From Hemicentrotus pulcherrimus (lineage: Eukaryota > Echinodermata > Echinoidea > Camarodonta > Strongylocentrotidae), in contig BEXV01000474.1 of NCBI GenBank assembly GCA_003118195.1, positions 6,771 through 70,770 on the forward strand: 64,000 nt of DNA, given 5' to 3'. Below the pieces are notes generated by a model. It did no database searches. It saw only the letters and a list, made by a program, of their open reading frames with translations, and was not told where the DNA came from. This document shows positions 1 through 11,453 of the stretch, in pieces. Position 1 is the first letter of the stretch. Each line of letters begins with the position of its first letter. The translations under genes and the position numbers were made by a program.

Positions 1-15
1 TACTTCTCTTCACAG

Positions 16-118
16 TGCTAATTTGTCCAAGGCAGCATGGGGAGCCTTTGAGAAGAATGGCAGTCAACTGATGATTCGTTCATATGAGATCGGAGTCATG
101 ATGATCCCAAGTTTCTTT
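16..118 (+). CDS. TDP1: TDP1 exon, third from the 3' end within this window
   Basis: The acceptor is TTCTCTTCACAG ending at 15 and the donor is GTAAGT at 119. One base completes a split codon, followed by 34 full codons from ANLSKAAWG to PSFF. This is the most conserved piece of TDP1 in the window because it lies in the second catalytic half. Confidence 0.95.
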
Positions 119-3100
119 GTAAGTACCAGACATTGATCTTCTTGTGTTTGATTTAATATGTTAATGTATGTTTAACATCAGTGTTGAAGGACTCTTGGGT
201 GGATTTGGCCTCATGGCAAGGTTTTCTCGGCCTTGGTCATGTGATGATGAGACTCGGGGACTAAAACCTGTACTTGAGTCCTGGTTTCTGAGTGCAGGGG
301 CGGCAAAACAAATTTGAAAGTTGGGGGGGGGGGGCAAAATGAAAAAGGGGCACTTTTTTTTAAAGGCACACTCCTGAAAGAAGGAAAAAATCATGTCGCC
401 CCAAACCACTCCTTTGTCAGCTCTTTCAACAAGCTTGGTCTCAATCATGCATAACATTTAGGATTGTGCAATTTGTTTTCTGGTTGGTACGTCCCGTTCT
501 TGTGATTGCGTTATTTCGAGAACCGATTGATGGATTACCGCCAAACTTGGGTCATGTTTATATCTTGCAAAGCGATTGGAACTGATTAGATTGTGAATTA
601 GACTTACATCATTCTGAGAATGAACTGTAACCGCTGTTTATTTCTTTATACAAATTCCCTGGCGAAAGCTGTGACATCAAGTCCATCTTCCCTGGCCTTA
701 TGAATGTCCAGGATCAAGAGGTTATTGTATGTCTGCCCCTTCATTGTGCTCCTGACATAAGTCTTTATTCTCCTCTGCACTGAGAATGATCTCTCCTCTG
801 ATGCTGCACTCATTGGTGCAAGAAAATACATGTGAAGGACCTTCTTCACATTTTTTAGCATTCGATTGGTGCAATCACTGTTTGCTATAGAAGATACAAT
901 CATGACCATTTAAGAGAATTTTTTAACATCAGGCTCAACTTGGGGCGACTGTCCTCTGAGCAGTTTCAGATCCCTTTCTAGCATGCCATAGTCAATGTAT
1001 GCCAAGTATAACTCCTTTACTCTTGTTGAAATGCTGTTCTCCTGGTTCACATTAGAAGCATCAAGATAACATCTTCAATATAGCACTTGTTAGGCTGGCT
1101 GATCAAAACGTTCATTGACTCTAGTGGAACACTCACTGATTGCCTAAAAGTACTGACATCGGTAGTGCTTTATTGTAGTTGAAAATTTGTGTTCCTCAGC
1201 ACTTTGATGCTGAAGACGTTTTGGGACTCATCGTTGCCTTGGAAGTTGGAAGTGTAGGTCAGGCAGTACATTCTTTCCTAGCCTTTTCATGTACCGACTC
1301 GAAAGACTGTCTTTGTGCATGGCTACGAGAGCTTTCACGCATTTCACCGTCATCGGAGGTATTATTGATGGTCGTCGTAGGGTTGTTCCGACTTGCTCGG
1401 AGACGCTAAACATATTTTTAGCGAGGTTCAGGCCGAATACCATCTCGAAGGTGTTTAGCTTCGCTCCTAAGCCTTTGGCAGTGTCTCTTTCACTTGATGT
1501 CCTGTCATCTGCAATGAGTCGCAATGTTGGGAGAGGGCTTTTCTCTTCAGGACTGCCAAGTCTGCTCTTGTTCGCACTGTCCATCTCGTCGGACACAGTT
1601 TGAGGAGGTCTTCTGCCTCTGTAAAGTCTGCAGTGATGTTATGGCACTGTGCCATACGTTTGGGTGATGCCTTGATAAAAACTGCTAACTCCTAATATGC
1701 AGTCTAAAGTGTTCCTCAGCCATTTGCTCTTCCTACCATACCTTGCAGTGCTAAATCAAGGCTATAGTTCACACAATGTAGAAAGAGAGCAGATGGATTC
1801 TGCTCTCGCAGATGTACAGCCACTCCACTCTTTTGGCAGCGCAGTCATTCCCTTGCCACATACAGTCCTAGAGTTTGCGAAGGGTTATGATATCTTTCAG
1901 AGCAGATGATACCGTTTGGGCGTCTGTCTTTTCTAGTTTATGTAAGCCGATAAAATCAGAGTTCACTTACATATCGTTGAGATTCACCCACTTCAAGAGA
2001 CGTGTTAGCTGTTACTTTTGTCTCTTGACTCATCAGCTATAATGCTAAAAAGCTGAGATTGCCAAACATGTTCGAAGATAGTCCTGAGAAGACTATTTTT
2101 CAACCTTTTCGAAGCACTTGCAGAATCCATTCGATGTGAACGCATCTTCACTGCAGTTACTAAAGGTGATTAAGTCCTTGCTCTTCCCACGTGTGCAGTA
2201 ATAACAGAATATTGTTCCACGTGACAAGCATAAACTGATCCATGGATATCGCAAGATTGTTTTCAAAGGACACAGTCTCACATTTTCTGATTTCCCCTCG
2301 ACCCGCTATGCCGTAGATGATTTTATTTCATCAACCGTTGGGTGCCGGATGCGGTCTGTCTTCACTGCAACACTTGGCTTTGCATGATACATCTCTAGAT
2401 CCTGCATTCCAGATAACCTCCTTATCCTGACCTTAAGTGTCCGTCTGACACTCTTGCTGTAATAATAATAATAATAATATTATTGCTTATATAGCGCTTA
2501 ATACGTCGGGAATAACCGAGTTTCTAAGCGCTTTACATTATTACCCCTTGTCATCGGATTCTGACTTGCCCGCACACAATGTATGCACTTTCTCCACTCC
2601 CTGGGGAGCATTCCAACAAGAGCTAGTAGGCTCAAATTGCTAAGCATATACCACATTGGCTTTCGCATCCTACCGGGTACCCATTTAACACCTGGGTGGA
2701 GAGTGGCAAATGTAGATCAATGTCTTGCCAAAGGACATTAGTGCCGCGGTGGGACTCGAACCGCGGACCGTGTGATCGTCAGTCCAGTGACGTATCCACT
2801 CGACCACACCTCATCATAATGATCTCTCACAGTCATGACAGAGGTAGTTTCTTGAATTAAAGTTTTGGATTGTTTGTAAGTGTCTTGATCATTTATTTAT
2901 TTATTTATTTACTAAATAATAGTTCAATTCAACATTAGTTAAAATACTGTTATACTTGGGGGCCCTGCATAACATAAAAATACAAATAAAGACATACATT
3001 AAAACATCATTACATGGTGAATAGTAAACATGATATACCAAAAATAATACAGATTAAATTTCAAATGTAAATGTAAACTCGGCAAGTAAAAAAAAAAAAT

Positions 3101-6100
3101 TTTAAAAATCAAGTCATCAAGAAAATCATTACATAAACAAATTTTGAAAACAAATCCTTATCTCGTAGTAACAGTGTGTCTAAACATTAGTATACATTAT
3201 CATTGTGATGTCTGTGAGATTTGGAATCCCTGCAGGGTTTGTTGGTGATTCATCCAGTCTCTCAGACAAAGTTCCGATCAAGACAAGACTTGATCTACAG
3301 CATCTTCTTCTGAAGTTGCAGTTGAATCTTCCAGTCTTTCTTCTAAAACTGGGTCGATGTCTGTGCTGACTGATGAAACTTTGACCTTTCTTTACTCATC
3401 TGGTAACTCTTAAGTCAAAATGTTTCTGGGTACTTTAGAAGAGCTTGTCCCAGGTTCATTTTGCACATCCTTTTGAAGGACTGGCTCGCTTTGTGACTTG
3501 TTGACACCACTGTATACCGTAGAGAAAAACAATGTCAACTTTGGCAGCTTTGAAGCAGAAGCCCTTTGCTCTTCTACTTCTTAACGCTTTCTTCTCTCTG
3601 AGCATGGGCCAGCAAAATTAGGGCAATATGCACCGGGAAATTGTTAAATACATACATGCATGCTGCAATGATGTACATCTAATAAATTTCTCTTGTTTTT
3701 TTGTGTGCATTCTCATTTGTATAATTTTCATATTTGTTTCTCTCTCTGAACGTTAATATAATTATGATAAAATAGCATGACATCATTGTTTGAATCATGT
3801 TTAAAAAACAGTCACATGACCGATGTCATATAGATGAAAGGTGATAATATGAAATGAAACAATGTCTCGGGGAATGCTGTTGTTAGGGTGGACTGTCTCC
3901 TGTTATGCTTATTCAAAAGTTTTTTTTGTTTTGTTTTGTTGTTGTTTTGTTGTTGTTGAATAATCTCAAGGGTTTAGTTTTTAAAGAAGTTGTATCTTCC
4001 CATAAGGTTAAGAATATGAATAATATTTCAATATTTCCAACGCTTTAAAGGACAAGATAGAGCGAAAAGAGTTTGAGTTTGTGAGGTCAGATGCTTAAGG
4101 CCCCAGGATCATTGATCAATGAAAATACATATAGGAGGAGGCATATTAGGGTCACAGATGCAATCATCTTGTTATAGATAATATTGGTATAAAGAGTTTT
4201 TTTGGTTATGTTGTTGAATTTTGATTTTTAATTTCACAAAATACCAATAATTAGTTGTTGTTTTTTATAAATAAATATATACCGGTATATATATATATAT
4301 ATATAAGTTGTCAATTTACACTTCAAATTATGCATCCTGATGCAATCTTATTTTCATCAAATATATTATATTTATAAAAGCAGTAACAGCAAAGTTTTGC
4401 TGCAATGTGTTGAGATTGGTATTATTCATGATAGAGAGGAAGATAGAAGGAAGTGGGAGAGAGAGACAGAGACAGAGACAGACAGACAGACAGACAGACA
4501 GAGAGAGAGAGAGAGACAAAGAGAGAGAGAGACAGAGAGCGAGGATGAGAGACAGAGAGACAGAGAGGGAGACTGAGAGAGAGAGAGGGGAGGTTAGGAA
4601 AGAGAATGCCAGTACATAAGGAAGTAAGAAAGACAATACACAAGGTAAGGAAAGGAGGAAAAGAGAACATGTGATGAAATTAAACAGTCGTGTGAATATG
4701 CAAGACAGTTCATAAAACATAAAAATGTAAATAAGAAGATGAGAGAGATACCAAGCCATTATTCTCTTCAATTTTTATCTCTTTGCATAGGTATTAAGAT
4801 TAATATGTTATAATTTCAAAATTTCAAAATCTTGGTATTCAGCGCATATTGATACGTAAGAGATGAAAAATATAGAGTGAGTCAGAAAGGGGTGTTACGT
4901 AAGACAGGTGTACATTCACTGTCTCATTATAAGTAATCTTTCTTCATCATTTATGTTACCTTTCATTTTTACATTTTTCATTACATCACTTATCTTTGAT
5001 TATAGCATATCTGCCCTAAAACGTATTTATCATATTTCCATTATTTCAGAATATCTCTCACCCTTTTATCCTTCGATTTTTTATCCTTAAAATGTTTCTA
5101 CATGTATTCTTTCAAATTTGTTGATGATTCCTCATTCTTTCAGCATATCTTACATATTTGACATGTGCATAATATTGCCAATCTTTTATTCTTTCCTTTT
5201 TCTTTTCACAAGAAAGGTTTGAAATGCACTCAGATTTGAAGAATAAACCAATAAGTGAAAGGATGTCTTTCAGTCCGTAGTTTTAATGGTTAAGAGTGAC
5301 ATGGTATGTGAATAATATCAAGGCAGTTTGTTTGGCTTCAATAGATAATGGTAAAAGTTTCTTAAAAGACCAAATCAGTTTGTCCTCTCAGAAAAAAAAT
5401 CGAGCGCAGTAACTGTGATGACAAAAGCCTTACTTTTGATAAAAATCAAATGGAGCCTGTTTCTGCCTATTGATGTAAAATACCTTTAGTCACCAACTTT
5501 ATTCATCCATAGAAAAGAAAAGAGCAGTACAAGACATGGCCATCAAGAAACCAGGCAAACATCTCGTGGTTTATCTGATTATTTCTCTTGTTTAACTCAA
5601 AATAGTGAAATGAAATGATTCCTGCGCATAAGCACAAAGAGCTGTCATATTACGAGTGTTTGCAAATCCAATGAAACAATTACAGCTTAGGTCTGCCCCC
5701 TTTCTCCGCGCTCTAAGTGCATGTATTTTACAAATTTTGATGTCAAACCGGTGTGGAAATTAGAAATGATTTATTGCAAGATTGTAGCAGAACTGGCAGC
5801 AAATGTGCCCCACTTATAAGGTAAATACACCCTATTATATTGACTCAGTTGTCTTTCCCTTACTATTACTATACAAACCTGTCATGCCTATACTTCCGTT
5901 AGCAAAAGTGTATTATCTCAGAGCTTGTGATTGAAAGAACAAAATAACTGTCCATTTGGGGTTTAGATGATTTAATGGTAGTTTACCTTATTCATGGCAT
6001 GCAGTGAAATATTGCTTGTAAAAGGAAAGTACTGTACACACATTTAGGTGCTGGGGGTTTCATGGTAATCAAATTAGGGAGTTTGTAATTGCGTTAGACA

Positions 6101-6303
6101 AGACCAATTGTACATATGTTGACAGTGTTAGATGTAATAGTTTGTGATAGGGTCTATCCATTTCATTACAAAAGGGTAAAAAGTCATGTTCAATGGCCAG
6201 TCATCAATCTTTCTGTCATTTTCCTCTTGTGTTTTTTTTTTCTTCACAAGTTATATTCTTAGTCTCTATGATCTCTCTCTCACTTTCTCTCTCTTCCTCT
6301 CTC

Positions 6304-6339
<36 letters not shown>

Positions 6340-8071
6340 TCCCTCCCTACATGTGTGTGTTACCATCTCAATTTCTTTCTCTGTAGCTCTCTATCATCTT
6401 CCACCATTTTATCCCATTCTATATTTCTAGTTTTTTAAATGATCTTTTTGTTTTTACTTCTTTTTTGCTCCCATCAATATTAATTCCTTCTTTCTCAATC
6501 TTTTTTTGTGTTACCGGTAATTGAAACCACACAGTCTCACAATCCTTCAAAGTATAGATGTCTTTGCACTAGCTATTATATCATGTATGCACGATTTAAT
6601 CATTGTTATATATCCATTTTCTTCATTCGTAAGCGATGAAGTGAAATATTTGATTAACCATAAATCTTATGGGTGCTTTTGTAAATTCAATTTTAAATTT
6701 GTCATTGCATGTATGGTCACACACAACGCAATCTGCTTATTTCACTCCTGTGGCAACCATGATGTAATTAATCATATCACTTTTGACAACCACTGAGGCT
6801 TCATTTATTAAAATCACTTAATTTTCATCCTTTCTTCCTGTCATAAAGCAGGTTACATTTGCCATATTCCTCTCTTGTTACTTTTTAAAAATCTAAATAG
6901 ATTTTCGCACTGACTTTACAAGCTAGCTTAGTCTTCCACTTGCAGAGTTATATATTCACAGATCTTGAGACTTATAATAGTTCATTGTATAATGTGTTCA
7001 TGTTGAATATGGTATGTAATAAGAGTGAACAGCCATGCTTTCCCTCTACATTTCTCATCAAAAATACAGACTTGAATAGTTTGATTTCCTGTGCAATCAT
7101 TTAGTGTTTCTCCCTTTATCTATTTTTTTTATTTTATATTGTTGTTGTTGTTATTCATTTTGGTTGTTGTCCTTTGTTTTATTTTCAGGAATGTGCTCTT
7201 TTGATTAGAAGTAGAATCACAATGTGTATTAAGCATTCCATATTTCTTCTTGCAGGATAAGAGTAAGAAGACATTCCCTCTGACGGAGGGGCGTGGCCAG
7301 AAAGAATTCTCTCTTCCCTGGGACGTTCCTCTCACACCCTATTCTAAAACAGGTAATTTTCCTCCTTGAAGAGATTCATAAAATGAATTTTCATTGTATC
7401 TCAATCAAAAAGGGTTTTTTCAGGAGAATATATTTTTAACAAATGTTGAAAATATAAATTCACTCCCTGTTCGCTCTCATTAGCACTTCAGTTTCTTTCT
7501 TCACCTCTTTGCTGGGTGGTCCTTTGCACAAAACAATTGATAGCAGGATTGCTTTGTGCAACAGAGTGGCTTTGCAAAAATTGCTCCAATTTTGTCAATT
7601 TGTTAAAACCCATGTTAATTAATCTTGCCCTGGAATCATTTAAATAATCTTGGAGTCTTTTGATATATCTATCCCATGATGAATACAATATTGCACAGGG
7701 AGATTATTTGTGTGACATCAATTTTTCATTCCTTGCTGGCACATACTTGAACCTAGATTTGTTCTGATGTCTTCCCCATTTCTCAACTTATCTTGATAAC
7801 AAAAAGTGGTATTGACAGACAACCCTAAAACCCAAATTCCTCGGGCACCATAAAAGCAGTAGCATAAAATTAATAATATGTCTTGTCTACTCAAGTCATT
7901 ATCATCTTTAAAAAAGGAAAACATTGACTTTTTATCCTCAACCCTGTAAATTTCTGCTAAAACCAATGCTTCTGTTCTTTTCTTGTTTCAGATCGGCCCT
8001 GGATCTGGGATATCCCTTACACAGACAAACCTGATTCCCATGGTAAAGCTTGGGTACCTGGGAAAAGATGA
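16..8071 (+). CDS. TDP1: TDP1, tyrosyl-DNA phosphodiesterase 1, C-terminal part (3 exons: 16-118, 7256-7352, 7992-8071)
   Basis: The three exons join in one frame and give about 92 residues ending in a TGA at 8069-8071. TDP1 is a nuclear and mitochondrial repair enzyme of the phospholipase D superfamily that hydrolyses 3'-phosphotyrosyl links left by stalled topoisomerase I and cleans other blocked 3' ends. The first exon carries ANLSKAAWG, the conserved segment after the second HKD motif that includes the active-site asparagine (human Asn516), then MIRSYE. The last exon carries RPWIWDIPY and HGKAWVPG, matching the family C-terminus. The HKD histidines lie upstream of the window. The 7.1-kb intron between the first two exons is inflated by transposons. 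Exon boundaries have consensus AG and GT, and the phases agree (0 at the first junction, 1 at the second). Identity is very secure; only the upstream part is missing. Confidence 0.96.
295..410 (+). repeat. Fragment resembling a hAT element end
   Basis: CAGGGGCGGC at 295 resembles a hAT terminal inverted repeat. It is followed by a G-run and by GGCAAAATGAAAAAGGGGCAC. The reverse complement of this style (TGCCCCTTTTTCAT) recurs inside the element at 11454-12256, so the two look like the same family. No matching second end or 8-bp target duplication was found here. Confidence 0.4.
2460..2810 (-). mobile_element. tRNA-derived SINE, copy 1
   Basis: On the minus strand the element starts with a tRNA-like head: box A-like GTGGTCGAGTGG and box B-like GGTTCGAGTCC. 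A body with ATCTACATTTGCCACTCTCC follows, and the 3' tail contains AAGCGCTATATAAGC and an ATT repeat. The head is near tRNA form but lacks an acceptor stem, so it is a SINE and not a tRNA gene. It is inserted within the hAT relic. Confidence 0.85.
2889..3110 (-). mobile_element. LINE 3'-end fragment with AAAT repeat tail
   Basis: On the minus strand the sequence ends in an AAATAAATAAAT tail preceded by GCAGGGCCCCCAAGTATAAC. This layout is typical of the 3' UTR of CR1-like LINEs in marine invertebrates. No coding part remains. It lies inside the hAT relic. Confidence 0.5.
3917..3960. repeat. T/G-rich simple repeat (TTG, TTTTG units)
   Basis: The tract is built of TTTTG and TTG units and has no coding potential. 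Confidence 0.85.
4282..4304. repeat. (TA)n microsatellite
   Basis: About eleven TA units follow ACCGGTATAT in an AT-rich intron. Confidence 0.85.
4457..4590. repeat. (GACA)n / (GA)n microsatellite
   Basis: This is a compound purine-rich tract of GACA then GA units. All long open frames across it, on both strands, are low-complexity artefacts. Confidence 0.9.
6265..6360. repeat. (CT)n microsatellite
   Basis: CT and TTCCTCTC units end in CCCTCCCTCC and a short GT run. Frames through it are serine/leucine low-complexity. Confidence 0.9.
7256..7352 (+). CDS. TDP1: TDP1 penultimate coding exon
   Basis: The acceptor is TTCTTCTTGCAG and the donor is GTAATT. The exon encodes 32 residues plus one base: a lysine-rich, poorly conserved linker, then [11 protein letters not shown], which corresponds to the FPVPYDLPP region of the vertebrate protein (family knowledge). 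The split GAT codon with the next exon gives the aspartate before RPWIW. Confidence 0.93.
7353..7991 (+). other. TDP1 last intron, 639 bp
   Basis: The intron has GTAATT and a TTCTTGTTTCAG acceptor. I see no repeat family, RNA gene or coding signature in it. Confidence 0.9.
7992..8071 (+). CDS. TDP1: TDP1 terminal coding exon
   Basis: The exon encodes [20 protein letters not shown] and VPGKR before TGA. The WIWDIPY and HG..W.P motifs are the family C-terminal signature. The short basic end after VPG is normal for the family. Confidence 0.95.
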
Positions 8072-9350
8072 TAGCATAGCGATGGAGTTCATGGTCACTT
8101 TAATTCCCACAGCTAATGATTAACATACAGATGTAGTCACTTGCATTGACCCTTTACCCGATGGCATCAAGGCACCATTATGTAAACCTGTTAAATTCTG
8201 AATTCTTGTATTCCCCATATACTTAATACAGGAACTATCATATTCCAGTATCACATTGGTTAACTTAAAACACATGGTCACCTGGTAGATGATGTGGCAT
8301 ATGGTCACTTACCAATGGCTAGTGGACAAGGTACTCGCATAGTTTGTTCGTTTGTTTGTTTGTTTTATTTAATCATCCACGGTTAAAACACCTGCTATCA
8401 GCCACAACTTACAAGGCTGTTTTTCAGTCATTTAACCCAAGAGACATGTTTACTATTATATTCAAATTGTATGCATTCTTTTTAAACATAGGTTGTTCTC
8501 GACATCCCCAAAATCATGCCGTGGACTTGCCTGACATAGCAACAAGTAATGTATGCAGTCTGGATTCTGAGTTGTGTAGTCCATTCATTAAGAGCAGGTT
8601 AATGGAATAATTTGTCACTAGATCCCCAGGAAAGAAACACCCATACATTTGAATATTTTAGTAAACCGGTCTATTGTAAAAGTACCCATTGGGTGACTCA
8701 TTCCTTGCCACCACTATGGTCATTTACCTATGGCTAATGGTCATTGTTATGTTGAAGTCACTGGCCAGTAGTCAAGGCACTATTAGGATCACTTAGCCAA
8801 TAGCCATAGCCTTATTTCTGATTATCTCTTTTGTCACCTAGAAATACACTGAAAAACAATGAGGAATGTAAAAATAGTCTTCCAAGTGTCAATCACCAGT
8901 GCCTGTTTAAACTCGAATGTTACAGTAAGGGAAAGGTTACTGTTTTTTAAAATGTAAACAGCATTGGTCACAGCACTACATACTTGGTTTTATTGTTTTA
9001 TGTGTAGTCAGAATGGGACATGACACGCCTTTCAATTTCATTTCAAAGACACCGAAGTATTATGGAGGTATAGAAATTACAAGTGTTACAATATAAAAGA
9101 AATGTTTATCACTTCAGTTTATCCTATGAATATGACAAATGTAATTTTACTTCAAAGCCACGACATATAGATTTGAAAGGATTTTAAAAAAAAGTTTGAA
9201 TAATGATTAATCCTGTTGATAAACAGGAGATCTTAATTATTTACTCATCTGTGTTGAGTTTGTGGAGGAAACAAAATTTACACAAGTTTCCAGGTGTAGG
9301 CCTTATATCTCCTTTCAGATAAAATGAAATAAAATGGCAAATTCGATTTC
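8072..9350 (+). other. Probable TDP1 3' UTR
   Basis: There is no coding signature after the stop. The first AATAAA downstream is at 9328-9333, which would give a 3' UTR of about 1.3 kb. Several decayed copies of a unit like ATGGTCACTTACCAATGGCTA occur near 8290-8330 and 8715-8810. The polyadenylation site is an inference without transcript evidence. Confidence 0.35.
9328..9333 (+). promoter_or_regulatory. Candidate polyadenylation signal for TDP1
   Basis: This is the first AATAAA after the TDP1 stop codon on the plus strand. A second one lies near 10257. Confidence 0.3.
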
Positions 9351-9534
9351 AGTTAATTTCTTGAGTATTCACCTTCAACTTTGTTGAAGTGTGGTGTAGT
9401 CAAGTACATAACCAGACTATGGATAAAATGGTTTGCTAGGTGAGTCTTAAACCAAATTCACCATTCCCCAGGAATTCACCTACCTTAAGTAAAAAAACTC
9501 TGTATTTGTGCATAATGCTGTTCTACATATAGCT

Positions 9535-9735
9535 AGTGTGTGAGCGGGCGCGTACGTCTCTAAGGTGTACGACTGGAGAAGAGTCCAGGCAGTGGTGGAC
9601 TAGGCGAGTCCCAGCTGCCCCTCTGACGTACCCTGGCAAGGCACTTGTGTAGTTTGGCCACTTTTGCAGGACATTAATCGACATTTGCCGCACATTAATC
9701 TACATTTGCCGCTCTCAATCCAGGTGTAGTAAAAT
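9535..9735 (+). mobile_element. Decayed SINE, copy 4, plus orientation
   Basis: The second half (ATTAATCTACATTTGCCGCT, then CTCAATCCAGGTGTAGTAAA) matches the body of the SINEs at 2460 and 29395. The tRNA-like head is heavily degraded and part of the body appears duplicated (CGACATTTGCCGCACATTAATCTACATTTGCC). Confidence 0.6.
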
Positions 9736-9739
9736 TGTA

Positions 9740-10404
9740 CTGTGGCCCCATGTCATAAAACATGTTGCAAGTTGAAATAATTGCCATAAGCTACTGATAT
9801 TCTTGTAGCCGAGCAGGCTACATTTGGGTAATGTGACCATAGCATTAGTTGAATTTCAAGACCAAGTCAAGGTATTTTGGGCCTTTTCAAAATCCTAGTT
9901 TTCTTTGTGTAGGTGCTATATTGGTGGGTGCTATTTACTGCCAGTGCTATCTTACTTCTTGATACAAGTATAAAATAGGCAATCAGTTATTTTTTGCCTT
10001 TCGTGAAGATGATACATGTATCATATTAATTGAATTACTCTGTTAAAAAAAAGCGCCCAGTTATGGAAATGTTTATTTATTGCATTGTTTTAAAGTAGTT
10101 CAGAATTAATGAACAGTAATGTTAAAAGATGAATTCATGTTTTGCTCTGATAATGAACATTATTTGTATCTAGAGATGCGTTCTAGCACTTTGATGTAGC
10201 TATTTCCAGGATGTCACGTTGCTCATGTTGACAATTTACTCATATTTGCTCATTGAAATAAAAGCCATTTTACAGGTAGAAATTTCATGAGTGTCAATGA
10301 ATTTTGAATAAAAACAAATAACAGATAGATAGATAGATAGAGAGCAGATGGAGAGGGAGAGAGAGAGAGAGAGAGAGACTACCAAAGTGACAGAAGACCT
10401 GTGG

Positions 10405-10440
<36 letters not shown>

Positions 10441-11453
10441 TTATATACAGCATGGCAGAAAGATGGGTGCGAAGAGGGATGCGAGGCAGTTGTGAAAAGA
10501 TCGAGGGACTTGATTGGTTGATTATGTGCGAAGGGGAAAAATGGGAGATATATTAAAAGTGTAGAGAAAAAAAGAGCAGAGAAAAATTATGAATAGTTGG
10601 CACAACGGGTACAAAAATTGAAGAGTGAGAGGGGCCTATATGCAGGGCATAGAGATATGTAGATATTGATGGAATAAATATGGAGGAACTATGGAGAAAA
10701 TATGGATAATAAATTGCATAAAGGATTAGAAATGGAATATACACGGATTCTAATTATAAGACATAGATGTGGAGAGATTTGAATAGATGTTAAGCAATTA
10801 GATCAGCCTGTAAAGATACTCTTTAACTAGTTCTGACTAGAATATGCAATAAATGTAAAAATGATAAACACAGCCGGTTTGATGAAATTCTTTATCATAC
10901 ATAACATCAATAAAAATTGAAAATTGTATTACTTCGGTGAAAAAAGGGAAGTGCCTGTATATAACTCCTGTAGAGGGTGGAAATGATAATGGCTGACTGG
11001 TCTGCGAGGCATCCACCCATGCCTCTCCAGTCATCACCTAGCAAAATGACATAACGACATGAGTAATTGATAACCTTATTATATTCATTTTATCTACAAT
11101 CTAATTGTGCCGTTATCAAGTGGCCCTCGACACACGTTTAGATAGCCCATTACGCAGTGATGACAGGGGAGAGTCCCAGGCATAACCACGTCTCGCCAAC
11201 CACTCCGTGCCCATCCACCGGGAAAACTCAAGAAATTAATTTTAACAAACATCAATTACACCCGCAGACGTGTTGAACTCATCACTATTTTTTATATGGT
11301 TCACGGAATAGTACACAATTTGAAGACGGTGTACGCTAAAAGACGAAAGACACCTATGACTTACACATGTACATTAACTAATTTCGGTAATGACTAAGTA
11401 TTTTCGACCTTTTTTATGCCTAAGTGTTGTTCTCAACCTTTTCTTCTCTCTCC
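9740..11453. other. Intergenic stretch without genes
   Basis: It contains a GATA tract (10322-10342) and two GA tracts (10343-10378 and 10407-10439). The remainder is AT-rich with no recognisable gene, RNA or repeat family. Confidence 0.7.
10322..10439. repeat. (GATA)n then two (GA)n tracts
   Basis: Five GATA units, then GA runs separated by about 30 bp of unique sequence, are directly visible. Confidence 0.9.

Larger units (their letters stand above)
646..3615 (-). pseudogene. Dead hAT-family (ZMYM/TTF zinc-finger type) transposase gene
   Basis: Read on the minus strand, the pieces appear in family order. Near 3615-3240 is a lysine/serine-rich N-terminus ([15 protein letters not shown]) with several stops. 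At 2281-2093 is a TTF-type zinc-finger-like piece ([18 protein letters not shown]). At 1655-1467 is [13 protein letters not shown], the hAT core signature. At 1596-1228 is [19 protein letters not shown]. At 909-646 is the C-terminal hAT dimerisation domain ([19 protein letters not shown]). Stops (for example a TAG just 5' of the zinc finger and a TAA before 909) and frameshifts break the frame, so no active transposase can be made. A SINE (2460-2810) and a LINE tail (2889-3110) sit between the zinc finger and the N-terminus and are therefore younger insertions. It lies antisense in the TDP1 intron. A domesticated gene is unlikely given the breaks. Confidence 0.85.
119..7255 (+). other. TDP1 intron, 7.1 kb, filled with repeats
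   Basis: The intron runs from GTAAGT to a polypyrimidine tract and GCAG at 7255. It holds a hAT-end-like fragment near 295, a dead hAT transposase (646-3615) with a nested SINE and LINE tail, a TTG tract near 3917, a TA tract at 4282, a GACA/GA tract at 4457-4590 and a CT tract at 6265-6345. The rest (about 4600-6260 and 6400-7255) is AT-rich with no recognisable gene. Confidence 0.9.

Noticed and set aside
2750..2810. tRNA gene on the minus strand
   Set aside because: Boxes A and B are present but there is no acceptor stem, and the head continues into a SINE body found in other copies.
4328..4771. Open frames of up to 147 codons on both strands
   Set aside because: They translate the GA/CT microsatellite into serine/leucine or arginine/glutamate runs, with no domain.
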